Source: Symsagittifera roscoffensis (lineage: Eukaryota > Xenacoelomorpha > Acoela > Convolutidae). From it: a stretch of DNA of 64,000 nt. The position numbers and the translations under genes are program-made. The stretch is taken from contig NC_087069.1 of the NCBI RefSeq assembly GCF_963678635.1, positions 38,267,376 to 38,331,375 of the forward strand, written 5' to 3'. The stretch's first letter is position 1, and each line of letters begins with the position of its first letter. The notes under the pieces are model-generated. The model was not told the origin of the DNA and did not search any database. It worked only from the letters and a program-made list of their open reading frames with translations. Positions 1-10,511 of the stretch are shown in pieces.

Positions 1-2391
1 TCCTTTCGACCTAAAAATTATTGATCCGAGCTCAGAAGGCCTATACTCTTTTAGTTCAATGCAAAAGACCCGATTTAAAACGCTTTTGTAGCAAAAATTT
101 GCGGAAAACTATGCTACCTGTACCCCTCCGGATTGATGAATCCACCAAATCAAACACGTTAAGTTCGATTTCTCTGCAACCCGGAAGGCTTTCGGGTAGC
201 GGGTTTTAAAACTTGTAGATTCCTTAGTGGAAGTTGTCCGAACAACTATTTATACTGTCGTAACTCAAAAATTTCAAAAAATTTTCTAAATTTATAGTGT
301 TTTGTTTTCTCAAAAATCACGAAATTTCGGTTTTCGGTACCAAAATAGTCCCAACCACCTTCGAACTTAACTTAACCGGTTCTATCTATTATGGTAGTGC
401 AGTTACGATGTAACACACTAACTTAGCGCTTTTTTCCGTTAAAAAGTATCGATATCTCAAAAATCGCGACTTGTGGGGGGATCGAAATATCGCTATTTTG
501 ACCCTAAAAACCGGTTTGTTTTCGTTGTTTTTGACTGAAAAACGATATAAGACTATTAAAATAGGCTATATAAGTAATAATATTAGTAGTACTATAACCC
601 TCCGGGTTTGTTTAATATCCGAATTAAGGTGCTTAACTCGGATATTCGCAGTTCGGTGAAGGGTCACTACAGTGCAGCACTGTCGAATCCCCCACAGATT
701 ACTATCTTACTTTTTGTACCAAAAGGGATACAAAACTTGTTAACGATACCCAACAGTCGATTGTTGTTGTCGTTGAGCCTCTTCTTGTTGCTCCTCGTAC
801 TGCTTGCCGGATCAGTCTTCTCCCAATACCCTTCCGAATTGAGCGCAAGTCAGCTGACCCTTCCGGATTGAGCGCAATTTATCATTAACGTGCTTAAATG
901 CTCAAATAACCCTACAGTACAAGCCTCACAAACGGGCTACAAAACTGATCGTAACGATCCTGACTGATATAAATGCCCGTAACAACAATATATCTATCAA
1001 CAACAAACGGGGGGTCGGATCACATCTTGTCTGGGGGGATGATTTCTACTGATTTTCTACTTTTTTCTTAACTGTTTTTAGTTTTTTCGGTTATTTTTTA
1101 TGTTTTTTGTTTTTCTTGGGTACTATACTACTTTTTGTTTAGTTTTACTGATATCTTTAAGTGTTTTTGGTCACAAACCACTCAGGGGACGAGGGGTTCG
1201 CGATTCCCCCCACCCTTCCTGGTTCGTGAATTTTCGGTCTTAACTAGGTTAAAAAAACTATTCACGGTAATCCGGAAGGCTTCCGCGTTCCGAACTACCC
1301 TTCCGCCCCGGCGGTTTAGGCCTATTAAGGGCGTTAATGTGAGCATCCGCTCGGCGCGGAGTGGTCGTTAACGGTTCTGCCGGTCATGATGTCAAAAAAG
1401 AATAACACCCAGGAGCGCCATAAAAACATGTATGTAACATTCGCCCGGAAGATACATATCGACGGAAAACAAAACTAAGTCCTAAGACGACTGGCTAACG
1501 TCTAAACAGAGCTTTGCATGCTTTTCACCGTCTCTACCAAGCCAGTACTTTTCGGTGGTCTTTTCTAACATCGGGTCGACAAAAACGTTACTGCTTTCGG
1601 CTTCGGTCAAAACACTCAGATTAACTAAATTACATGCAGAAATAGTGAACTCATGGCTGGGTCTCAGTATCCCCAGACCACGAGGTCACTCCTAAAAACA
1701 GGGCTATTACTATTTATCAGATTACTATTGTTTTTGTTCAGTAGATAAAAATCATCATCTCCGTCGTAGATGGATCAACCCTTTCCCCCAACTCCTAGCT
1801 TCTCATCCTTATCAAAAGGAATCTAGATATTAATTAAAATCAAGACAGGACATGACAGGAAGCTAAAAGTTTATGTAACAGGATAAAAGTTTCAGTTCCT
1901 TTACCCTTCCGGATTGATGAATCCGCTGGATCAAGCTCGTTAATCCTGATTTCTTCTTAATCCGGAAGGCCGTCTTTCACCCTTCACCGTTGTTCGCAAC
2001 GGCCTTGCAACTATTGTAGCAGCACAATAGTTGCAACTCGGAGTGTTCTCTGTTACTCTGTAACTCGTTGTCGTTTTCCAATCTCGATTTCGTAGTTGTT
2101 GTTAGCGCAGCTAATGTTGTTCTGTTTTTCTTTCTCGTTTTAACCAAAATGGCCGTTTCTGACGTTTCTCAGAAATATGACGTCATAATTCGAATTTTTG
2201 AAATTTTAAAATACCAAAATATTCTAGCCCTCACCGTTTGGCCAATCAATCCAATAACGTTCTTAATTCTTAATAATCACCAATCCGGAAGGCTCACTGC
2301 TAAAAATTCGAATTCTGCATAGATTGCATTTTTCACATTCTGGTCGAATGTCACACGCTTCACTGATATACAAGACGAACACGACGACATC
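1..2391. other. 5' flank of BEL element, repeats of TCCGGAAGG
   Basis: No convincing gene is seen here. The stretch contains a recurring palindromic core TCCGGAAGG or close variants (near 186, 1270, 1962 and 2284) and two diverged copies of a block starting CCGGATTGATGAATCC (about 125-210 and 1908-1972). A third, shorter match (CCGGATTGAGCGCAA) lies near 862. These could be remnants of the BEL 5' LTR or leader, or an older unrelated repeat. No clear TG..CA LTR with a matching 3' copy downstream of 8.1 kb was found, so the LTR boundary is unresolved. Confidence 0.4.
2170..2260 (+). promoter_or_regulatory. CRE palindrome and CCAAT boxes upstream of gag
   Basis: A perfect TGACGTCA palindrome (2178-2185) is followed by two CCAAT-type motifs (about 2240-2256), 150-220 bases before the first gag ATG. 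Their position would suit a retroelement promoter or 5' LTR/leader enhancer. This is motif-level evidence only, and such short motifs arise by chance. Confidence 0.2.
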
Positions 2392-4047
2392 ATGGATGAA
2401 TTCAGACAGATGCTACAAGAAAATACAGCAGAGACAACTCCACAACAGCAGAACACTAATGCCACCACAGTTCAAGCCCCCCACCCAGCTGATTCAGTGC
2501 AACAACAGACAATACTAGATCGGGACTCTAGCCAGGCGTCAACATTATCCAACAGCAGCCATCAGCCCGGATCATCAGTTAAGCAAACAATAGAGGACCA
2601 AAACTTTTCAGATAGCCGAGATACTCAGCAGCAAGTCCCCCAGACAGGTTTCAAAATAGAGAGACCACCTTTTCAACAAACAGAACACGACACCACCAAC
2701 GCAAACCTCAGCTTCAACATAGTTACAGAATAGCAGTTCATTCCAGCAGCAGTATCTCAGACATCAAGTAACGGACAGTCACGAGCAAACTACAGTCTTA
2801 TGACTAGGCCTCCAAAAGTAAATATTGAGCCTTTCGACGGAAAACCTATGAAGTGGAGCATGTGGTTCGGACTCTTCGAAGCAACAATCCACAATCAAGC
2901 CATCTCGGACGCCAAAAAGATGACTCATTTGCAGACTTTAACGACTGGAAAAGCAAATCAAGCTAATTCTGGCTAATCCTGCAATAGCACTATGTACAAC
3001 GCTGCCCTCCGCAAACTACGACGACGATATGGACGACCCGACATCATCATCAATGACTTCGTCATCAGACTACAGAGCTTCAAGCAACCATCAACTCATC
3101 GCAGGGATTCGTACATGGATTTTTTTTCCACATTCATCAGTAACATGGTGGAAACATTTCGGACGCTTGGGTTCAAAGACGATTTAAACTCTAGAATATA
3201 CGTTCAATTTGCCGTCAACAAATTGCAACATCATCAGCAGCTTCAGTGGACACAGTACATCACCGCCCAGAACATGGACCAGCCTAATCTTATCGCCTTC
3301 AACGACTGGATCAGTCAGTTTGCATTAGCATGCGATCACTTACCACCTATGCAACCGCAGCAAATGACCCTGGACTCGAACGATCGACAACAATTAGCCC
3401 CAAGACTTCGACACGCCAACGAATCTCGACCATCAACCAACCAGACTTCACAGAAGACTTCTCAAAATTAGAGTGCGAATACCCGACCCCCATGTCCCTT
3501 CGACGGACAAAATCACCACCCAGCATGCTGCAGCATGTATCAGAATTCACTTTTGGAAGAGAAGAAGAGACTCGTTTCTGAAAAGAAACTTTGTTTCAAC
3601 TGCCTTGGCCAACATCAAGTAAAAGATTGCCCATCAAAGCACACATGCAGCAAATGCAATCAGCATCATCACACAACTCTACACGACGAACAACGAAGAC
3701 AAAGAACAGCAAAGTTTAATCCAAACCATCGACCGAATCAAGTCAACCATCTTGCCAGCCAAAAGAAGATGTCAAGAATCAACAGCTCACTGCTGCTAAT
3801 TTTACCAGTACCATTACGACACCGCAACATATACCTTAATGTATACGCTTTTCTTGATACAGGAAGTACAAATAGCTACATACCGCAACCGACAGCAGCA
3901 TATCTTCAACTGGAGGAAACTAACCATCAGGAACAAGTGCTCATTGGAGGTTTCTTCAACTCGCAAACGATAGAGGCTAAGACAGTGGATATTACAGTTC
4001 ATTCATTTGGAAATAACACTTTAGCGTTTGAACTAACTAATTTTTAA
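2392..4047 (+). pseudogene. BEL/Pao gag, zinc knuckles and protease (broken)
   Basis: A single reading frame runs from the ATG at 2392 to the stop at 4045, interrupted by in-frame stops at 2731 (TAG), about 2976 (TAA) and 3469 (TAG). In order it shows a Gln/Thr-rich N-terminus, a gag-like region (about 2820-3400), two Cys/His knuckles (CFNCLGQHQVKDC, then CSKCNQHHHTTLH; about 3595-3690) and the retropepsin active site DTGS (about 3856). In life it would form the capsid, bind RNA and cleave the polyprotein. Retention of one frame over 1.65 kb with only point stops suggests moderate age. The protease continues in another frame to about 4350. Confidence 0.85.
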
Positions 4048-4064
4048 TCAAAGAGAATATCAAC

Positions 4065-5534
4065 TTGAACGCAGCGGAGCCCGAAAAGTTGAACGACATC
4101 TGCAGCCAATACGACCACCTTACGGATATATGTTTTCCGGACTTCAGCAACAACGACGTAGCCCTAGTGATTGGAACGGACAATATTGACATCATCAGCC
4201 CGAAGACCATCATCAAAGGAAATCAAAATCAAATCACAATGTTCCTCCAGCAGTTCTTACAGCCCTAGGATGGACAATAGCAGGACCGAACAACGACATT
4301 GGATACTTCTCAAGCCACCAAGCAACAGCCACTCCAATACAGATATCAACTGACGACACACAAATCTCGGATCTTCTCGCTTCATTCTGGCGAATGGAAA
4401 CCTATGCCACATCACCTGAAATAACGATGTCATCGCACGAAAGACACGCTATGCAAACAATTCGGAAAACCATATCATTATACGACAACCGCTATCAACT
4501 TGGACTTCTGTGGAAAGCAAATGCAAATCTTCCCACCAACTATAAAGCAGCAATTGCCCATTACAACCGGATGAAAATACAACTTAACAAGAATTCAGAA
4601 AATTTGGCAATCTACCAGAATACAATTGACCAGAATCTCAGGAAGCACTTCATACGGAAATTAGAGCCAGACGAAATACCTTCGACAGGAAGAATTTTAC
4701 CTGAACATGGCGCAATCAACCCAAACAAGCCAGGAAAACTTCGCGGTGTTTTTCCTATGCCAAATCCAAACTTAAAGGAGTTTGTCTGAATGATATGCTT
4801 CTCACTGGACCTGACTTGCTCTGCAATCTACTAGGAGTAATTAGCCGATTTCGCGAAGGAAAGCATCCCATCACTGCCGACATTGAAGGGATGTATATGC
4901 AGGTTTCTGTTAACCTCGAAGACAGAAAATTTCTTCGTTTCCTCTGGGGAGCGGAAGAAGCCGATTTTTTGAGTACACTCGTTTCGACTTTGGAGCCAAA
5001 TGTTCTCCTACTTGGTGGACAATTTACGCATTAAGAACTTGCGCAGACGACAATGCTGAAAGCCATCCCCACATCAAAAAACTTGTCTACGAGAACTTCT
5101 ACATGGACGACTTCTTCGAAGCCACCGACGACATCGACAACGCAGTGAAAGTCATAGAAGACCTTCGACACGTACTACAACAAGGAAGCTTCAACCTGAC
5201 GAAGTGGATCACTACGGATCATAGAATTCTGCAAACAATACCAGAAGAACGTAGATCCATCACCATAGACGAAACCAAGGAACCCAAAATCTTCAAGCGA
5301 ATTCTCAGAATACGATGGAAAGTAAGTAACGATACACTCAGCTTCACTACTGACAAACTACACGAACTCGCCCAGAAGAAACCTACACAACGGAGCCTAC
5401 TTCGCGCAGCTTCCTCAATCGTTGACCCAATTGGAATAGCAGCACCTATTACGATTCGACTACAAATAATCCAGCAAGCAATTTGGAGAAAAGGAATGAA
5501 GTGGACGACCAAATACACAAAAAATGGAACCTGA
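4065..5534 (+). pseudogene. BEL/Pao protease end and reverse transcriptase (frameshifted)
   Basis: The start (4065-4268) fits the end of the BEL protease region (YDHLTDICFP, then VALVIGTD). RT follows in three frames: the pre-RT segment with KLRGVFPMPNPN (about 4735), the fingers and first catalytic Asp in TADIEGMYMQV (about 4877-4910), and the YMDDF box (about 5100) followed by the connection domain ending near 5534. Most BEL elements have YVDD, so the Met is a mild variant. Frame changes fall near 4790 and 5030-5100. The enzyme would have copied element RNA into DNA, but this copy cannot make it. Confidence 0.85.
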
Positions 5535-6111
5535 ACTGTTTGAGCTTCTCGACGAGAGAAACGATCTACAGACAGTGGAAATACCCCGACACTATTTTGG
5601 ATACAGCTACGACAACATCGCTCTTCATGTTTTTTCAGATGACTCCCACAGCGCCCTAGCAGCAGTCGCTTGTTTTGTATACAGCAACAGTGCCACTCGG
5701 CAAATCTGCAGCGCCTTTGTTCTACGAAAAGCTCCAGTGGCTCCTCTGAAACAACACACAATAACTAAATTGGAACTAAAAGCCGCAGTTTTTGGTGCTC
5801 GCCTCGCAAAGTTCATTCGCAGAGATCAAAGGAATGACATCAACTCTACGCATATGAGGACAGGCAGCACAACAGCGCTTCAATGGATACAGGGATCTGA
5901 TAAACGACAACAAATTTTTGTGGCTCACAGAGTTGCAGAAATTTTAGAAAGCACCCAAGCGAGTGAATGGAATCATTGTCCAGGACCCCTAAACCCAGCA
6001 GACGACGGAACCCGTGGAATACCCCTATCGGAATTCTATAACAAGTCAAGATGGTTCACCGGACCAAAATTCATAATGAACCAGAATGCAACTAGCCAAA
6101 GCTACAGTTAA
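5524..6111 (+). pseudogene. BEL/Pao RNase H domain
   Basis: An open segment of about 195 codons matches the BEL RNase H region: HVFSDDSHSALAAV (first Asp), VAPLKQHTITKLELKAAVFG (Glu), STTALQWI, FVAHRVAEI and NPADDGTRG (last Asp). Where family members have an Asp-Ser pair just before the TAL.W motif, this copy reads Thr-Gly-Ser, so one catalytic Asp appears lost. The frame overlaps the end of the RT segment by 11 bases. It is the most intact domain of the element and is partly duplicated 712 bases downstream. Confidence 0.8.
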
Positions 6112-6206
6112 TCGACGCCAATACGGATACCTTGCAACTCAACGATCAAACTGGACACATGGATGAAATAGCAACAACCCCAGTGCTAGCTTTTCAAGCT
6201 TCCAAC

Positions 6207-6630
6207 GAAAAGACAGAACAAAGGTTCATCGACTACAGCAGACTCTCCAAATGGACAAGAATTCTCAGAACAACTGCATACGTGATGCGTGCCGCCAGGA
6301 TTTTTAAAGATAAAGGACTACAATCCCACAACAAAAGCCCATGTTTTTTCAGATGCCTCCCACAGCGCCCTAGCAGCAGTCGCTTATTTTGTATACAGCA
6401 ACAGTGCCACTCGCCAAATCTGCAGTGCCTTTGTTCTAGGAAAAGCTCGAGTGGCTCCTCTAAAACAACACACAGTAACAAAATTGGAACTACAACGAAA
6501 AGACAGAACAAAGTTTCATCGACTACAGCAGATTCTCCAAATGGACAAGAATTCTCAGAACAACTGCATACGTGATGCGTGTCGCCAGGACTTTTAAAGA
6601 TAAAGAACTACAGTCCCACAACAAAAGACC
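6207..6630 (+). repeat. Internal duplication: copied RNase H block between two copies of its flank
   Basis: Bases 6337-6492 repeat 5625-5780 of the RNase H domain with few changes. That copied block is flanked by two near-identical copies of a roughly 135-base segment (6207-6343 and 6496-6630), both starting AACGAAAAGACAGAACAAAG. The arrangement A-B'-A is what template switching during reverse transcription, or a later tandem duplication with gene conversion, would leave. It interrupts the region between RNase H and integrase. Confidence 0.85.
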
Positions 6631-6724
6631 GACCACCGAACTGACAAGCAACAACATGATTGCCGCAAAGAATTTTATCTTCAAGCAGACGTAACGAGAC
6701 AGCTTCAAACCAGAGGTCAACGCA

Positions 6725-8117
6725 TTGACACAAAATAAACGAATCAACACAACTAGCAGACTTCGCCACCTATCACCATTTCTAGACGAAGACGGACTCT
6801 TGCGAGCACGTGGACGCCTCGAGAAATCTCAATTGGACTATTGCATAAAACACCCGATTATCCTCGATGGAAACCACCCAGCAGTTCACCTCTTTATAGG
6901 ACAAACCCACAAAGACAACCAGCATTCGCCACGCCAGCACTTGAAAAATATTCTTCAAAACGAGTATAGGAATCTCTGTGTTCGCGCACACATTGACAAG
7001 ATCATAAAAAACTGTTACGACTGTCGACGACAACATGCAACTGGACTACAGCCGGAACTTGCGCCCCTACCCGCCTTCAGATTTCCAGAAGATAAACCCT
7101 TCCCATTTCAACAAACAGGATTAGATCTCTTTGGACCGTTTGCTTCGAAAATCACAGGAAACTGTGATATAATGACGCTACGGCGTTATAATGACTTGCC
7201 TAACAACACGAGCCGTACATCTTGAGATGTACCAGGACCAATCAGCCGACGCCTTCATCAATACCATACGGCGATTCTTCGCTTGCAGAGGACAACCAGC
7301 CAAAATTGTTTCTGATAATGGTACAAATTTCACCGCAGCCAAAAAACAACTCAACAGACACTTCGACGCCGATGTTACACGACAATTCTACACCAACCAT
7401 CAGATTGAATGGACCTTCAACCCTGCCTATGCTCCTCATTTCGGAGGTGTATGGGAACGACTCATAAGATCAGTCAAAGACTCGTTCCATGCCATCATAG
7501 GAAGCCAGATTCTAACAGACAACATATTCAACACCGTTCTTTGCGAAGTTGAACACTTCATGAAAGCAAGACCCATCACTACAGTTTCAGCATCGCCCGA
7601 TGATGTTGAAGCCCTCACCCCAAATCATTTTCTTCTCGGGAGAGCGCATGCCAGCATGTCACCTATACAAACCCAACAGCCCTCAACACTCAGTCGACAA
7701 TGGAAATTCGCCCAACATCTCGCAACCCATATTTGGAAACGCTTGATGAAGGAGTGTATCCCAACACTACTACCAAGACAACGATGGACAAAGAAGACGC
7801 CGCCTATCAAAATAGGAGAAATTGTCTGGATTCTTCAGGATATGACGCCACGAGGACTCTGGCCAATTGAACGGATCACAGGAAACAAACCAACCGATGA
7901 TGACCAGATCCGCGTTTACTTCGTCACAATAAGAGAAAAAATTGCGTCAATACCAGCCCTTTTTTCTTTATTTATTTTGCCACTGCAAAATGAGGCCGAG
8001 TGTTATATGCCAATTCGACTATTGACAACCATCTTAGATGACTTCAAGTTTTCACATGCAATCAGGAAAACTCCGGGAAAGAAATTGAAAACCAAAACTC
8101 AGCAAATACAAAATTGA
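6725..8117 (+). pseudogene. BEL/Pao integrase with C-terminal extension (one frameshift)
   Basis: The first frame (6725-7225) carries the HHCC zinc-binding N-terminus (HPAVHLFIGQTH, then NCYDC) and the first core Asp in GLDLFGPF. After a frame change near 7190 the second frame (7191-8117) holds TCLTTRAVHLE, the second Asp in SDNGTNF, the Glu in GGVWERLIRSVKD and the BEL C-terminal domain (LTPNHFLLGR). The D-D-E triad is therefore present but split. Similarity fades after about 7930. The last 60 or so codons look unrelated and may be a chance extension into flanking DNA. Confidence 0.85.
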
Positions 8118-9443
8118 AAAAATGCAAAACTGAATTACCAAACACGTGCACTCAACTAATTTATAATCAAATCAAAGTTCAAAGCAAGAAAGACTCAAGT
8201 ACATCAAGTAAATTAGAAACAATTACATTTTCGTTTTCTATAGGGGGAGCCTTTGGGTCGGCAGGGGGTCGAATCCCTGAAAGGGAAGGTCTCCGCCCCA
8301 CCCCGCCCCTCCCTAAATCCACCCCTGCATACAATTCCATACAACAAAAATCATCATCATACAATTCCATACATCAAGTGTATGGAGAAAATGTTTGCCA
8401 TACAACTTTCATACATTTTCGAAAAACAAGAGAAACAAAATTAAACCATTTCTGGGCCTTTTTGAGAACAGTTGAACAGACTGGTGACAAAAAAAAACTG
8501 ATATCAAATTTTTTTTCAAAAAAAAGCTTACCATACAATTTCCATATACGACCCAAAATTTTTTCCAAGTAGTTTTGAAAATTTGCCCCAAAATTTTTTT
8601 ATGTTTTTTTTTTCAAGCGCAAATCGAATGTTGTACGCAAACAAACATTTTCCGAAAGAATTTTTTTGCATGCAAACTTCAATTTTTTGTGTGCATAACG
8701 TGGTCCTCGATACGATAATATTGGCTTTTTTCTTTTCACTTAATTTTTTTTTCAAAAACGCTGAAAATTCCTATTTCTTTTGTATGGCGTGTTTATGTAT
8801 GCCTTGATCAATGTTTGATCAATGAAAAATTTTGCCAAAAATTAAAAGTTTGTTACTTTTGTTATATCATTTGTGAAAGACAACCCGAAGTCAATTCAGC
8901 TCGTTTTCTTTGCATTGTAAATGCAAGACCGTCCAACCTTTGGTGCTTTGAGTAACCAAGGTCTTTGTCACCACTTGTGTTCAGTTGCAAACAGAAAGTA
9001 AATTTACGAACAAAAAACAACTTTTTGGTTAATGGAAAAAATACCTATGATACAATTTCCTTTTATGGGAAAATGCTTATCATAAATTTTTCATACAATT
9101 CTCTGTACGTATGGAATTGTATGAAATTGTATGAAAAGAAATTTCCCATTTATGAGAATTGTATGATATGCATTGTTGGTCAGCCCGGGAAGACAAGAGT
9201 TGCTTAAAACTTTTTCAGAATTATTATGATGTAATTTGTTTTGCAAATTCGGGCCCGAAATTTTACCCCAAAAATGGGTCATTTTGGCTTTTTTTGTTAA
9301 TCAAAAATTAGGCCAAAAATACCCAGTGGATCACAGACACAGTTATATCAAAGGGAACGCCTTACGTAGCCAAACAAACTTTAAGAAGGTTTAACGCGTT
9401 TTCAAGTTTAACGCCTTCTGTCCGGATAATTTAAATGGGTCTA
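8118..9443. other. Intergenic, AT-rich with CATACAATT repeats
   Basis: No gene is seen. The ends of this stretch are rich in CATACAATTYCATAC-type motifs (8328-8420 on one side, 9050-9170 on the other, where an inverted ATACAATTC..GAATTGTAT pair occurs). A short C/G-rich block lies at 8245-8330. The motif family also appears at 53.9-55.2 kb. Confidence 0.4.
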
Positions 9444-9883
9444 GGACAGCAAGCCGACGGGACTTCAAGCCGAAGGGACTTCAGGCCGAAGTTTAATCTT
9501 TACAAGCACCTCAAATTACAATTTTTTCAAGTGTAAAACATTGCTTTTCAAAAATTTAGGCAAGTTCAGTCAATAATAAGCGTTATTCATGACAATGAAT
9601 TACTTAGGATTGGCACTCGTTGATAATTTCAGACGGTTTTTGAAATGCATAAATTATAAACAAGAAAATTGCATTCAACCGTGTTTTATATTTCAACTGG
9701 AGGCTCAAATTGGAGGCTTAAATTTTATGAAAAAGCCAATAATTACTGAAAAAAAATCATAAAAGTAGGAAATTCTATAAAAAGGTTTTCAATTTAGTAC
9801 TATTTCATCTCTTAATGAGAAAATTTTTGGCTTGAATTCCCTAAGTTAACGATTCGGCTTGAAGTCTCGTCGGCTTGATGTCC
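9444..9883. mobile_element. MITE-like element with 31-bp terminal inverted repeats
   Basis: The left end 9444-9474 and the reverse complement of 9853-9883 agree at 28 to 29 of 31 positions (both read GGACANCAAGCCGACG). They enclose about 380 bases of AT-rich noncoding DNA. A second partial copy of the subrepeat GGGACTTCA.GCCGAA follows the left end. The size, lack of coding potential and TIRs fit a non-autonomous DNA transposon. No target-site duplication is obvious at these boundaries. Confidence 0.6.
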
Positions 9884-10270
9884 GGCACCCAGTTTATATC
9901 AGCACTGTATTAAATCAATCATGTCTCGAAATAATGTGCCTCGCTAGAATGTTGAAAGTTCGTTCTGAAAAGCATGTGCAATTTTGCCTCTTACTAACGT
10001 AGCCTGATGCTTATATGTTCTATCAAGGCTAATATTACGGCTGTATGGTTGATTAAAACCGACAAGAAATTTTACCTGCTACGCAATTTTTTGTCACAAA
10101 AGTGTCCTTTTCGGCGTTTCAGAAGAGATTAAAAATTTCATATGGTCGACCTGAAAAAAGCTGAATAAAATAAGAAAATCTTCTTTGGCGACTTCCTTTG
10201 GCGAATGATAGAATTTCAACGAGCCTATAATAACTGGTCAAAGACCGTATCCTTTGCTGCTGATAATTGT

Positions 10271-10511
10271 TCAAAAAACTACTATCTTAGAGATTATGAA
10301 AAAAAACTTTGTAGACGTTAATAAAACAGAATGAAGAGTAGAGGTTTTTCTTAAAGGCGAGATTAGATTTGTATCAGACCCTCTTGCGTGTCCAAATGAA
10401 GAAGATTGAGGATCATAGTAGGGCATCACGTGACTTCGCAGCCCTTGGGTGCCGGATGTGCGAGATGCAGGGTCAATGTACTCCGAGTTGTTTTTGGCAA
10501 AAACCAGAAAC
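10271..10511 (-). CDS. Terminal exon of the membrane glycoprotein gene
   Basis: The acceptor CTACTCAG precedes a block starting FLVFAKNNSEYIDPASR, through YYDPQSSSFGHARG, to a TGA at 10273-10271. The one leading base completes the codon left by the 13.9-kb exon. The composition is polar, Ser- and Gly-rich, as expected for a cytoplasmic tail, except for the last 15 hydrophobic residues. Those may lie beyond the true end if a further splice exists. Confidence 0.45.

Larger units (their letters stand above)
2392..8117 (+). mobile_element. Degenerate BEL/Pao LTR retrotransposon
   Basis: The order gag, zinc knuckles, aspartic protease, reverse transcriptase, RNase H, integrase and a C-terminal extension on one strand is diagnostic of BEL/Pao. 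All domains are recognisable but are spread over several frames with in-frame stops, so the copy is dead. The coding similarity fades at about 7930, after the integrase C-terminal domain, and no 3' LTR is evident. The copy is therefore probably truncated or joined to unrelated sequence there. A partial RNase H duplication sits at 6.2-6.6 kb. Confidence 0.9.
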
